From: Cardiobacterium hominis
GTDB lineage: Bacteria > Pseudomonadota > Gammaproteobacteria > Cardiobacteriales > Cardiobacteriaceae
NCBI RefSeq assembly: GCF_900637305.1
Contig: NZ_LR134365.1
Span: forward strand, 1,476,001-1,540,000
Reading direction: 5' to 3'
Length of the DNA stretch: 64,000 nt
How positions within the stretch are numbered: the first letter of the stretch is position 1; every line of letters begins with the position of its first letter. The translations under genes were made by a program, and so were the position numbers. Of the stretch, positions 44,443 through 52,652 are shown in pieces. The notes beneath the pieces were generated by a model, which worked only from the letters and a program-made list of their open reading frames with translations, searched no databases and had not been told where the DNA came from.

Positions 44443-44717
44443 GGCGTGTTGACAATTCGGCGAACGAGTCCCTCTCTCGCTACGCGAGCAATGCTTGTCC
44501 CTCTGGGACTGGAACAGCTCACGCAGTGAGAGAGGGGTTGGGGTGAGGGCAGCGATCAATTGAAAAACAAAAATTTTGGTTCATCAATAACATTGCTCAC
44601 CCCCTCCCCGACCCTCCCCCGGGCCCCATGCAAAATGCGTCCGCATTTTGCATGGGTACCCGCCCGCTGCGGGCTTCGCCCTGCAGGGGAGGGGGATGTC
44701 TCAATTGTCAACACGCC
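44443..44717. mobile_element. Intact 275-bp miniature inverted-repeat element
   Basis: Perfect 15-bp terminal inverted repeats GGCGTGTTGACAATT (44443-44457) and AATTGTCAACACGCC (44703-44717) are flanked by TAG on each side (44440-44442, 44718-44720), consistent with a 3-base target duplication. Inside are a CTCTCTCGC...GAGAGAGG hairpin, a perfect palindrome CATGCAAAATGCG...CGCATTTTGCATG near 44627-44655 and a CCTGCAGGG/GCGGGC block. It has no coding capacity. Fragments of the same element occur at 13061, 32327, 35158, 36531 and 49770. Confidence 0.88.
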
Positions 44718-44783
44718 TAGGGCAAAGCCCGTAACCCAACCTATGACCACCGAACTGCGCCCTCCCCCGTGGGGGAGGGCACG

Positions 44784-44826
44784 GGGATACCCATGAAAAA
44801 GGCGAAGGCCTTTTTATGGGTATCCC
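44784..44826. repeat. Long hairpin upstream of nadE
   Basis: GGGATACCCATGAAAAAGGC pairs with GCCTTTTTATGGGTATCCC across a 4-base loop with one bulge. It follows a CCCTCCCCC-GTG-GGGGGAGGG palindrome at 44760-44779. Both lie between the miniature element and nadE and look like further repeat sequence. Confidence 0.75.
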
Positions 44827-44907
44827 GGGGTGGGGGCAGCAAACAAGCCGCGCAGCGGCAAAACCCCAACCCGAAAACCATTTACAAACACGACTCCGGA
44901 AAACCCC

Positions 44908-45654
44908 ATGAACCTCACCGCCTACATTGACTACCTCGTCGCCTGGCTTGAAGACCAGCGCCGCGACCTCTACCACCTGGACGGCTACACCCTCGGCGTC
45001 AGCGGCGGCGTCGATAGCGCCGTCTGCGCCCATCTCGTCGCCCGCACCGGCCGCCCGGTGCATGCGCTGATGCTGCCCGCCGCGGTCAGCAGCGAAGCTG
45101 ACCTGCAAGACGCCGAAGCCGTGCTGCAAAGCGCCGGACTCACCGGCAACATCATCTCCATCGCGCCGCTCTACGACCTTGCCATGCAACAACTCGCGCC
45201 GGTACTCAACCCCGAACCGGAGCGGCTGAACGTGCTGCGCGGCAACCTGATGGCGCGGCTGCGCATGGTCCTGCTCTATACCACCGCGCAAAGCCACCGC
45301 GCCGTCGTCCTCGGCACCGACAACGCCGCCGAAGTGCACACCGGCTACTTCACCAAATACGGCGATGGCGCCGCCGACGTGCTGCCGCTCGCCGCGCTGC
45401 GCAAAGAACAAGTTTACGAAATGGCGCGCCTGCTCGGCGTACCGCAGGCGGTGCTGAACAAAGCGCCCAGCGCCGGACTTTGGGCGGGACAGACCGACGA
45501 AGACGAAATGGGCGTGCGCTACAGCGAGCTGGACGCCTTCCTGCGCGGCGAAGCGGTAAGCGCGCAGGCAGAAAAACAAATCGCCTGGTGGCACGAACGC
45601 TCGCGCCACAAGCGGATGCTGCCGCCGGTGCCGCCCGCGCCGGACAAACTCTAA
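44908..45654 (+). CDS. nadE: NAD synthetase, ammonia-dependent type
   Basis: 248 residues, lacking a glutaminase domain. It amidates deamido-NAD with ATP and ammonia. YTLGVSGGVDSAVCAHLVAR is the PP-loop; NLMARLRMVLLYTTAQ and VLGTDNAAEVHTGYFTKYGDGAADVLPLAALRK are the NAD- and ATP-binding segments; PSAGLWAGQTDEDEMGV closes the family pattern. The start at 44908 follows CCGGA. Works in the same pathway as pncB upstream. Confidence 0.95.
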   Translation: MNLTAYIDYLVAWLEDQRRDLYHLDGYTLGVSGGVDSAVCAHLVARTGRPVHALMLPAAVSSEADLQDAEAVLQSAGLTGNIISIAPLYDLAMQQLAPVLNPEPERLNVLRGNLMARLRMVLLYTTAQSHRAVVLGTDNAAEVHTGYFTKYGDGAADVLPLAALRKEQVYEMARLLGVPQAVLNKAPSAGLWAGQTDEDEMGVRYSELDAFLRGEAVSAQAEKQIAWWHERSRHKRMLPPVPPAPDKL

Positions 45655-45660
45655 CAACCA

Positions 45661-45715
45661 GAATGCAAAACCCCCTTTCCCTGCGCTGCGGGGGAGGGCA
45701 GGGGAGGGGGTATGG
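45661..45715. repeat. CCTTTCCCTGCG palindromic repeat
   Basis: Related to the GGGGGAGGG blocks of the miniature elements (CCCCCTTTCCCTGCGCTGCGGG, GGAGGGCAGGGGAGGGGG). No terminal repeats are recognisable. Located between nadE and the SorC regulator. Confidence 0.5.
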
Positions 45716-45795
45716 GACGCGTAGCGGCAGAAAGACCGACCATGCACTACCGTTCCTGACGCTCATCCCGCCTTTCCCGCGCATCACCCCGATCC

Positions 45796-46773
45796 ATGGA
45801 CGACACCGACAACCCCAACAGCCTGACCCGCAAAGACATCCAGGCCATCGAAGCCGCCCGCCTTTACTACCAGAGCGGTCAATCGCAGCACGAAGTGGCG
45901 GAGACGCTCGGCATCTCGCGCCCGACCGTCTCCAAACTGCTGCAACACGCCACCGATGCGGGCTTTGTCCGCATCACCATCCACGACCCGCGTGACGACC
46001 AAAGCACGCTCGCCGAAACCCTGCGCGCTCGCTACGGTCTCTCCGAAGTGCGCGTGACCGCAAGTCCTGCGAACGGCGACATCCACACCCTGCGGCAAAA
46101 CATCGGCGCGGCTGGCGCGCGGCTGCTGGAAGCGCTGGTACGCGACGGCGACTCCATCGGCGTCGAATGGAGCAACAGCATTCATGCGATGGCGCAGGCC
46201 TTGCAGCCACAACTGCGGCGCGGCATCGAAATCGTGCAACTGCGCGGCAGCGAGACCAAGGCGCGGCAAGGGCTGAACGAAGCCGAAACCATCAACATGA
46301 TCTGCCGTGCCTTTCAGGCGGGCGGCCACATCCTGCCGCTGCCAGCGGTGTTCGACAACCTCGAAACCAAAAACCTGGTTGAGCGCGAATCGCACATCCG
46401 CCGCGTACTGGAGCGCGGCCGCCATTGCCGCATCGCCGTCTTCACCGTCGGTGTGCCGGATGCCAGCTCGGTGCTGTTCAGCTCCGGCTTCTTCAGCGCG
46501 GCGGAAGTGGCGCAATTGACGCAGCGCTCGGTTGGCGGCATCTGCGCCCGCTTCGTCGATAAACACGGACGCATCTGCCTGCCCGACCTCAATAACCGCA
46601 CCGTCGGCATCAGTCTGCCCGACCTGCGCCACAAAGAACAACGCCTGCTGATTGCGGGCGGTGAAAACAAAGTGCGCGCCATCCACGTCGCCCTGCGCTA
46701 CGGCTATGCCAACCATCTGGTGACGGATGCGGTCGCCGCCCGCCTGTTGCTTAAACTGGCGGACGAAGAATAG
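45796..46773 (+). CDS. SorC/DeoR-type sugar-responsive transcriptional regulator
   Basis: 325 residues. An N-terminal helix-turn-helix (IEAARLYYQSGQSQHEVAETLGISRPTVSKLL, residues about 18-50) is followed by a SorC-type phosphosugar-binding domain with RYGLSEVRV, GDSIGVEWSNSIHAMAQAL, VGGICARFVD and RLLIAGGENKVRAIHVALRYGYANHLVTD. Closest in style to Bacillus DeoR and other SorC-family repressors of nucleoside or sugar catabolism. No catabolic gene lies next to it, so the regulon cannot be inferred. It ends at a shared terminator. Confidence 0.88.
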   Translation: MDDTDNPNSLTRKDIQAIEAARLYYQSGQSQHEVAETLGISRPTVSKLLQHATDAGFVRITIHDPRDDQSTLAETLRARYGLSEVRVTASPANGDIHTLRQNIGAAGARLLEALVRDGDSIGVEWSNSIHAMAQALQPQLRRGIEIVQLRGSETKARQGLNEAETINMICRAFQAGGHILPLPAVFDNLETKNLVERESHIRRVLERGRHCRIAVFTVGVPDASSVLFSSGFFSAAEVAQLTQRSVGGICARFVDKHGRICLPDLNNRTVGISLPDLRHKEQRLLIAGGENKVRAIHVALRYGYANHLVTDAVAARLLLKLADEE

Positions 46774-46788
46774 CCGCGCGACGAATGG

Positions 46789-46813
46789 AAAACCGCCCTG
46801 TTCGGGCGGTTTT
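46789..46813. terminator. Bidirectional terminator
   Basis: AAAACCGCCC and GGGCGGTTTT arms with a 5-base loop between the convergent regulator and MATE genes. Confidence 0.88.
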
Positions 46814-46835
46814 TGCGTTTGAATCGCCAAGCGTT

Positions 46836-48161
46836 TCAGCGCTTGCGAATCTGCCACAGCACGCGGCGCACGCCGAGGACGGCGGTGATGGAGAGGCCGA
46901 CCACCATGCCGATCCACAGCCCGGCAACGCCGATGTCGAGGAAGTAATAACCGGCGAGTGCCGCCGGGAAGCCAATCAGCCAGTAACCGATGAAGGCATA
47001 GACCATTGGCATGCGCGTGTCGTGGATGCCGCGCAGGATGCCCGCGGTGCAGACCTGCATGCCGTCGCCGATTTGAAAGAGGGCGACGAGGAGGAGGATG
47101 CTGCTGGCGATGGCGATGATGTCCGGATTGCTGCTGTAGAGCGCGGCGATGTCTTGGCGGAACAGGAGCGGGATGAGTGCCATGAAGACCATGATGATGG
47201 CAACCACCATCATGCCGCCAAGTGCGCGTTGGCGCAGCGCGTGGTAGTCGCCCTTGCCGTAGGCGTTGCCGCAGCGGATGGTGAGCGCGTTGGCAAGCCC
47301 CAGCGGCACCATGAAGGAGATACCGGCGTAGTTGAGCGCGATTTGGTTGGCGGCGGCGTTGATTTCGTTGGTGCGGCTGACGATGAGGCCGACCACGGTA
47401 AAAAGCCCGGTTTCCATGACCAGCGCCAGTGCAATCGGCAGGCCGACGCTGAAGTAGCGGCGGATGGCGGCCATGTCGGGGCGGGCAAAGCGCTGGTAGG
47501 GGCGGTATGGCCGCCAGCGCGGGTTGCGGGCGATGGCGGTGAAGACGAACGCAGCGAAGATAGCGTAGCAGAGCGCGGTCGAGAGCGCCATGCCGGGTAC
47601 GCCAAGGGCGGGAATGGGGCCAAAGCCGTAGAGGAAAACGTAGTTGCCGACGATGTTGGTTGGGATGAGCAAGGCTTGCACGATGACGGTGGTGCGCGGG
47701 TAGGCCATGCCCTCAAGGAAACAGCGTCCGGCGAGGCCGACGATGCAGATGCCCGCACCGGGGGCGAGGGTGAGCAGGTAGCGGCTGGCTTCGCGCGCGA
47801 TGTCCGGCGTGCTGCCGAGCCAGGCGGGGACGTAGGCGCCGATGAAGGTGAGGATGGTCGCGGCGACGCCGAGGAAGGCGAGCATCCAGATGCCCTGCTG
47901 GAAGTTGCTGCGGATTTGCGCGCGGTCATCGCGGCCGTTGGCCTGCGAGATGGCGGCGGTCATCGCCAGCGCGCAGCCCACCATGAACAGGTAAATGAAG
48001 GCGAAGATTTGCGCGGCAAGCGCGACCGAGGCGAGGGTGAGGTCGCTGTGGCGTCCGGCCATGACGGTATCGATCACCGGTTGGGCGAAGCTCAAAAGCT
48101 GCATGAGGATGAGGGGGACGGCGAGGCGCAGGGTGGGGCCGAGTTCGTCGCGTAAGCGCAT
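46836..48161 (-). CDS. MATE family multidrug efflux transporter
   Basis: 441 residues with twelve hydrophobic helices, inner membrane. It exports cationic drugs in exchange for Na+ or H+. The start LRLAVPLILMQLLSFAQPVIDTVMAGR, the helix VGLPIALALVMETGLFTVVGLIV and NQIALNYAGISFMVPLGLANALTIRCGNAYG match the NorM branch. It is monocistronic, separated from the lipoprotein gene by a terminator. Confidence 0.92.
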   Translation of the reverse strand: MRLRDELGPTLRLAVPLILMQLLSFAQPVIDTVMAGRHSDLTLASVALAAQIFAFIYLFMVGCALAMTAAISQANGRDDRAQIRSNFQQGIWMLAFLGVAATILTFIGAYVPAWLGSTPDIAREASRYLLTLAPGAGICIVGLAGRCFLEGMAYPRTTVIVQALLIPTNIVGNYVFLYGFGPIPALGVPGMALSTALCYAIFAAFVFTAIARNPRWRPYRPYQRFARPDMAAIRRYFSVGLPIALALVMETGLFTVVGLIVSRTNEINAAANQIALNYAGISFMVPLGLANALTIRCGNAYGKGDYHALRQRALGGMMVVAIIMVFMALIPLLFRQDIAALYSSNPDIIAIASSILLLVALFQIGDGMQVCTAGILRGIHDTRMPMVYAFIGYWLIGFPAALAGYYFLDIGVAGLWIGMVVGLSITAVLGVRRVLWQIRKR

Positions 48162-48241
48162 GGGGTTGTCCTTGATGTTATTGGAATGGGCGGCGTATTG
48201 TACGGGGCAGGGCGGGATGACGCCATGAATGCGGGCTTCAT

Positions 48242-48271
48242 AAAAAAACCGGCGAAGGTCGCCGGTTTTTT
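48242..48271 (-). terminator. Terminator of the surface lipoprotein gene
   Basis: AAACCGGCGA/TCGCCGGTTT arms with an AGG loop and T-rich flanks on both sides. Confidence 0.88.
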
Positions 48272-48286
48272 GCGGGGCTGTGCCGT

Positions 48287-49168
48287 TTAGCGGACTTCGC
48301 CGCGTTCGGCGTGGAAGACCTGCTGGCCGGCGGGGTTGCCATAGGGGTCGATATAGTTGAGATCGCCCGTGATTTCTTCAGCGCGGGTACCGCTGATGAT
48401 GAGGTTGTAGGTACCGCGTTTGCCGTCGCTGTAACGGTCTTGGGTGGTGATTTCGCCGTTTTTCACGCCGTAGTAAGTGCCGTAGAGCCCTTCGTGCTGA
48501 CCAATCGGCGCTTCTTCCAGCTTGTATTTTTCATGCAGGGTGTTGGCGCCGACTTCACCGGAGCCGACGTGTTTGCTGAAGTCCACGACGTAGTTCAGTT
48601 TGGCGTCGTTCTGGGCGTTGTAGTCAAAGACGCGGCCAACGTAAAGCGCGCGCCCGCTGGTCGGCAGGTTGTCATACGGGGTCGGCGTGGTGTAATACAT
48701 TTGGCCGATGTCCATGTTCGGGTCGCCGTCGTATCTGCCGTAGGCGTAAGCGCCCGCATAGAAGCCACGGAAGGAGCGCAGTGCCAAGTCCTGGCTGACG
48801 CGTTTTTTGTTGGCGTCATTCTGGCTGCGGTATTCGGTCTGTGCGGTGCCGGAGTAGAAGCCGCGCGGCAGGGTCATGCTGTTGATGCCCAGTTTGTAAG
48901 CGCCGCGGTCTTCGCTAGCGAGCGATTGTCCGTCCACGGTCAGGTTGTAGTGGCTGTAGCCGTCCAGGGCGTCTGACCAGCGGTATTCTCCGCCGCGTTT
49001 GTTCGCCCAAATCCATTCGCCCGCCGGGGATTCGGGGGCGATGATTTTGTTTTGTTTGGTTTGACCGCGCGGGGTGGGGTCGGCAGCGGTATTGCTGTCG
49101 CCGTCACTGCCGCCACAAGCGGCGACCAGGCAGAGGGTCAGGGCTGAGATAAGCCATTTTTCCTGCAT
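48287..49168 (-). CDS. TbpB/fHbp-like surface lipoprotein, candidate Slam substrate
   Basis: 293 residues. The signal peptide ends in the lipobox LVAAC with Cys18 as lipidation site, then a Gly/Ser-rich flexible linker typical of surface-exposed lipoproteins. The C-terminal half (about 170-285) has the TbpB-like barrel pattern: YVGRVFDYNAQND, YVVDFSKHVGSGEV, GLYGTYYGVKNGEI and ISGTRAEEITGDLNY, the last matching the F.G.xAxExxG closing motif of that fold. Slam outer-membrane proteins display such lipoproteins in Neisseria and relatives. No Slam or receptor gene adjoins it. Ligand unknown; haem, transferrin or complement factors are possibilities only by family. Confidence 0.78.
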   Translation of the reverse strand: MQEKWLISALTLCLVAACGGSDGDSNTAADPTPRGQTKQNKIIAPESPAGEWIWANKRGGEYRWSDALDGYSHYNLTVDGQSLASEDRGAYKLGINSMTLPRGFYSGTAQTEYRSQNDANKKRVSQDLALRSFRGFYAGAYAYGRYDGDPNMDIGQMYYTTPTPYDNLPTSGRALYVGRVFDYNAQNDAKLNYVVDFSKHVGSGEVGANTLHEKYKLEEAPIGQHEGLYGTYYGVKNGEITTQDRYSDGKRGTYNLIISGTRAEEITGDLNYIDPYGNPAGQQVFHAERGEVR

Positions 49169-49259
49169 GTTTGTGTTCTCCTGATAGTGTTGGATGTGTC
49201 CTGGGGTTTCAGCGCTTGCCGCGTACCCACGGGCGTAAAAGGGTGCCGAAACTGTCGGT

Positions 49260-49287
49260 ATTTTAACCTTTTTGTCATAAACGGCAA
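49260..49287 (-). promoter_or_regulatory. Promoter of the surface lipoprotein gene
   Basis: On the minus strand TTGCCG (49282-49287), a 16-base spacer and TAAAAT (49260-49265). Confidence 0.6.
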
Positions 49288-49312
49288 TGTTTTTCCGCCC
49301 GCGCGGTGTTCT

Positions 49313-49696
49313 TCAGATCATGTTCAGCTCGATTTTGGCGCGCAGGCTCATCATTTCCATGCCCCAGGGCGGGTCCCATTCCATGTGGACTTCGCATTCA
49401 AGCACGCCATCGACGGCTTCGACCGCGTCTTTGACCCAGTCGGGCATGACGCCCGCCACCGGGCAGCCGGGTGCGGTGAGGGTCATGTGGATGTCTGTCT
49501 TGCCGGTTTTTTTGTTGTATTTCAGCGCGTAGATGAGGCCCAGTTCGTAGATGTCCACCGGGATTTCCGGGTCATAGACGCCTTTGAGCGCGAGGATGAT
49601 GTCTTTTTCGACTGGCGAGAGGCCGGGGTCGTCGGGGTCTTTGTTGTAGGGGACGTTGTCCGGGTCGTAGGGCAGGGTGTCGGCGTCTGTTGTCAT
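49313..49696 (-). CDS. sufT: SUF-associated DUF59 (MIP18-type) protein SufT
   Basis: 127 residues. After a Pro/Asp-rich N-terminus comes the MIP18/DUF59 domain: GVYDPEIPVDIYELGLIYAL, the Cys-bearing LTAPGCPVAGVMPDW and ECEVHMEWDPPWGMEMMS. SufT assists maturation of Fe-S proteins. It is the distal gene of the suf cluster, but a 190-base interval with two repeats separates it from sufU, so continuous transcription is uncertain. The start at 49696 has an AAGGA site. Confidence 0.9.
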   Translation of the reverse strand: MTTDADTLPYDPDNVPYNKDPDDPGLSPVEKDIILALKGVYDPEIPVDIYELGLIYALKYNKKTGKTDIHMTLTAPGCPVAGVMPDWVKDAVEAVDGVLECEVHMEWDPPWGMEMMSLRAKIELNMI

Positions 49697-49769
49697 CGGG
49701 TGTCCTTTTGGGTTTTGCTGTTTGTCATCAGTGTGGTGGTTTTTGTAGCTTGGCGGTTTGTTTGCTGCC

Positions 49770-49822
49770 CCCACCCCTGCCCCTCCCCCACGGGGGAGGG
49801 GGGGAATGGTAAACACGCCCTA
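49770..49822. mobile_element. End of a miniature element upstream of sufT
   Basis: A CCCTCCCCC-ACG-GGGGGAGGG hairpin is followed by AATGGTAAACACGCC and CTAG, matching the right terminal repeat AATTGTCAACACGCC of the element at 44443 with two differences. Confidence 0.65.
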
Positions 49823-49827
49823 GCGGT

Positions 49828-49881
49828 TGTAGGGTGGGCTTCAGCCCACCGTTTTTCGTGGTGGGGCAAGCCCCACCCTAC
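49828..49881. repeat. Pair of GTAGGGTGGG palindromes
   Basis: TGTAGGGTGGGCTTCAGCCCACC and GGTGGGGCAAGCCCCACCCTAC lie in inverted order 7 bases apart between sufU and sufT. Confidence 0.8.
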
Positions 49882-49888
49882 GATGTTT

Positions 49889-50329
49889 TTATTCTGTCTT
49901 TGCCGCGCTTTGGCCGTGCAGGGCGGCGTCCAGGGTGTGCCAGGCCAGCGTCGCGCATTTGACGCGCGAGGGGTATTCGCGCACGCCCGCCAGTACTTTG
50001 AGTTTGCCGACGCTGTCCGGGATGGGGTCTTGCGTGGTGGCGATGTGGTGGAAGTTGTGGTAGAGGTGCGCGAATTCGGCGAGGGTTTTGCCGCGCGCGA
50101 GGTCGGTCATCAGTGAGGCACTGGCTTTGGAAATAGCGCAGCCGTCGCCGACGAAGCTGACCTCGGCGATGGTGTCGCCGTCCATGCGCACAAATATTTT
50201 CAGGTTGTCGCCGCAGAGCGGGTTGTGTCCGGTGGCGCTGTGGTCGCAGGGTTCGAGTGCGTGGAAGTGGCGCGGGTGTTTACTGTGGTCGAGGATGACT
50301 TCCTGGTAGAGGGCTTTGAGGTCGTTCAT
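49889..50329 (-). CDS. sufU: Fe-S cluster assembly protein SufU (IscU-like)
   Basis: 146 residues. LYQEVILDHSKHPRHFH opens the IscU/NifU fold. The metal/sulfur ligands sit in NPLCGDN, GDGCAISKASASLM and RVKCATLAW, with the conserved Asp after the first Cys; the insertion between them marks SufU rather than IscU. In the SUF system it accepts persulfide sulfur from SufS. Its ATG overlaps the sufS stop by four bases. Confidence 0.93.
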   Translation of the reverse strand: MNDLKALYQEVILDHSKHPRHFHALEPCDHSATGHNPLCGDNLKIFVRMDGDTIAEVSFVGDGCAISKASASLMTDLARGKTLAEFAHLYHNFHHIATTQDPIPDSVGKLKVLAGVREYPSRVKCATLAWHTLDAALHGQSAAKTE

Positions 50330-51522
50330 GCGAAGAGTTCCTGGGTGGCGCGCACCGCGGCGACGAGGCGGGCGATGTCGTCATGGTTGTTGTAGGCGGC
50401 GAAGGAGGCGCGGATGGTGGCAGGGATGCCGAAGCGGCGCATGACGGGTTCGGCGCAGTGCTGGCCGACGCGCACCGCGACGCCGTGCTGGTCGAGCACG
50501 GTGCCCGCGTCGTGCGGGTGGATGCCGTCCAGGGTGAAGGAGATGACGGCTGCTTTGTGCGGTGCGGTGCCGATGAGGCGCAGGCCGGGCAGTTCGGAAA
50601 GCGCTTGTTCGGCGGCGGCGCGCAGGGTTTCTTCGTAGGCGCCGAGTCGGGCGACGCCTTTGTCGTTAATCCAGTCCAGCGCGGCGCCGAGGCCGATGGC
50701 TTCGACGATGGGCGGCGTGCCCGCTTCGAATTTGGCGGGCGGCGCGGCGTAGAGGGTGCGCTCGAAGCTGACGCTCAGAATCATGTCGCCGCCGCTTTGG
50801 TAGGGCGGCATGGCGTCGAGCAGGTCGTAGCGGCCGTAGAGGATGCCGATGCCGGTCGGGCCGTAGAGTTTGTGTGCGGAGTAGGCGAGGAAGTCGCAGC
50901 CCAGCGCTTGTACGTCCACCGGCATGTGGGCGACGGCCTGCGCGGCATCGACGACGGTGATGATGCCGCGCGCTTTGGCGCGGGCGATGAGCGGCGCGAG
51001 GTCGTTGATGGTGCCGAGTGCGTTGGAGACGAGCGCGGCGGAGAAGATTTTTACGCCGTCGAGCAGGTCGTCGAGGTTCGTGGTGTCGAGCGCGCCGTTG
51101 TCGTCGATGGGGATGACGGCGAGTTCGGCGCCAAAGCGCTGGCAGGCGCGCTGCCACGGCACGATGTTGGCGTGGTGTTCGAGCGCGGTCAGCAGCACGC
51201 GGTCGCCCGGTTTGAGGACGAGTTCGCCCAGCGAGCTTGCCAGCAGGTTGAGTGCTTCGGTGGTGCCTTTGGTGTAGATGATTTCTTCGGCGCGCGCGGC
51301 GTTGACGAAGCGGGCGGCTTGGGCGCGCACGGCGTCGTAGCGGGCGCTCAGTTGCTGGGAGAGGTGGTGCACGCCGCGGTGGATGTTGCTGTAGTGGTGG
51401 CGGTAGCAGTCGTCCATCGCTTCGATGACCGCCAGCGGTTTTTGCGTGCTGGCGGCGTTGTCGAGGTAGGTCAGCGGTTTGCCGTGGATGGTGCGGCTGA
51501 AGATGGGGAATTCGTGCTTCAT
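50326..51522 (-). CDS. sufS: Cysteine desulfurase SufS
   Basis: 398 residues (E. coli SufS 406). A PLP enzyme releasing sulfur from cysteine for cluster assembly. YLDNAASTQKPLAVIEAM opens the fold, SAHKLYGPTGIGILYGR carries the PLP lysine, and VRVGQHCAEPVMRRFGIP carries the catalytic cysteine. It overlaps sufD by four bases and sufU by four. Confidence 0.96.
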   Translation of the reverse strand: MKHEFPIFSRTIHGKPLTYLDNAASTQKPLAVIEAMDDCYRHHYSNIHRGVHHLSQQLSARYDAVRAQAARFVNAARAEEIIYTKGTTEALNLLASSLGELVLKPGDRVLLTALEHHANIVPWQRACQRFGAELAVIPIDDNGALDTTNLDDLLDGVKIFSAALVSNALGTINDLAPLIARAKARGIITVVDAAQAVAHMPVDVQALGCDFLAYSAHKLYGPTGIGILYGRYDLLDAMPPYQSGGDMILSVSFERTLYAAPPAKFEAGTPPIVEAIGLGAALDWINDKGVARLGAYEETLRAAAEQALSELPGLRLIGTAPHKAAVISFTLDGIHPHDAGTVLDQHGVAVRVGQHCAEPVMRRFGIPATIRASFAAYNNHDDIARLVAAVRATQELFA

Positions 51523-52652
51523 GCCGCCGCCTCGTCGTCGCCGAGCCAGATGTCGCTGATGGTTTGGTGGACGGCGTCGGCGAGGGTTTGGTGTTCGACG
51601 ACTACGGCTTCGTGCAGGAAGCTCAGGATGAGCATTTTGCGCGCCGCTTCGTAGCCGATGCCGCGCGAGCGCAGGTAGAACAGTGCTTCTTCATCGACTT
51701 TGCCAGTGGTGGAGCCGTGCGCGCATTGGACGTCGTCGGCGTAGATTTCCAGGCGCGGCACGCTGTGCGAGCGCGCGCTGTCGGAGAGGAGGATGTAGCG
51801 GCTGTCCTGGCGCGCGTCGGTTTTTTGTGCGCCGTGGGCGACGTAGATCATGCCGTCGAAGATGCCGAGCGCCGCGTCGTCGAGCGCGCCGCGCACGCGC
51901 TGGTGGCTTTCGCTGTTTTCGGTGAGGTGGCGCACGTTGAGGTGGTAGTCGCCGGTTTGTTTGCCCGTGAGCAGTTGTACGCCGCCGAAGGCGAAGTGTG
52001 TGCCTTCGCCGTGCAGTTCGCTGTGGATGTCCAGCCGCAGCAGGTCACCGCCTGCTTGCAGGGCGTTGATGCGTACCCGGCTGTCGGTGGCTTGTTGTAC
52101 GGCGGCTTGTGCCACTTGTGCGGTGCCGGCGTCGCCATGAAACCACAGGGCGATGTCTATTTGTGCGCCGTCTTCGGCATTGACGGTGATGACCGGCAGT
52201 TGTGCGCCGCTGCGGCTGGCGCGGTAGTCTATCCAGAAGGCGCTGCGGCTGTTTTTCCCGGCGCGGATGTGGATGCGCGAGGTTTGCAGGCGGCGGGCGA
52301 GGAGGTCGATGTTGAGCGCGGCGATGGTGTCAAGGTCGGCGCCGTCGGGGACGGTGAGTTGTAGGGCGTCGGGCAGGAGCGCGAGGTTCAACGCGGCGAA
52401 GGCGGCGTCGTCCAGCGCCAGCAGGGCGCGGTCGGCTTCGGTAAAGGTGCCGAAGTCTTCGCCGATGGCGTCCGGCAGGTCAAATTGGTAGTCGGCGCCT
52501 TCGCTGCGGCGCGCGTCATCGCGCAGGGCATCGAGCGGTGTCCAGCGCCAGTGTTCGCGGCGGCGCAGGTCGCCCATGGCTTGCCAGCGGGTGAAGGCTT
52601 CTTGTTGTAGCGCGCCTTCGGCGGCGCGGATGTCCGGGAAGAAGCCGCTCAT
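51519..52652 (-). CDS. sufD: Fe-S cluster assembly scaffold subunit SufD
   Basis: 377 residues (E. coli 423). Partner of SufB in the SufBC2D scaffold. The N-terminus is a helical segment; the C-terminal right-handed helix contains the diagnostic AHGSTTGKVDEEALFYLRSRGI, with the histidine used at the SufB/SufD cluster interface, and the ARKMLILSFLHEAV end. It overlaps sufC by one base at its start. Confidence 0.93.
   Translation of the reverse strand: MSGFFPDIRAAEGALQQEAFTRWQAMGDLRRREHWRWTPLDALRDDARRSEGADYQFDLPDAIGEDFGTFTEADRALLALDDAAFAALNLALLPDALQLTVPDGADLDTIAALNIDLLARRLQTSRIHIRAGKNSRSAFWIDYRASRSGAQLPVITVNAEDGAQIDIALWFHGDAGTAQVAQAAVQQATDSRVRINALQAGGDLLRLDIHSELHGEGTHFAFGGVQLLTGKQTGDYHLNVRHLTENSESHQRVRGALDDAALGIFDGMIYVAHGAQKTDARQDSRYILLSDSARSHSVPRLEIYADDVQCAHGSTTGKVDEEALFYLRSRGIGYEAARKMLILSFLHEAVVVEHQTLADAVHQTISDIWLGDDEAAA

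Noticed and set aside
46785..48155. 456-codon plus-strand frame opposite the MATE gene
   Set aside because: Shadow frame; highly charged low-complexity translation and no ribosome site.
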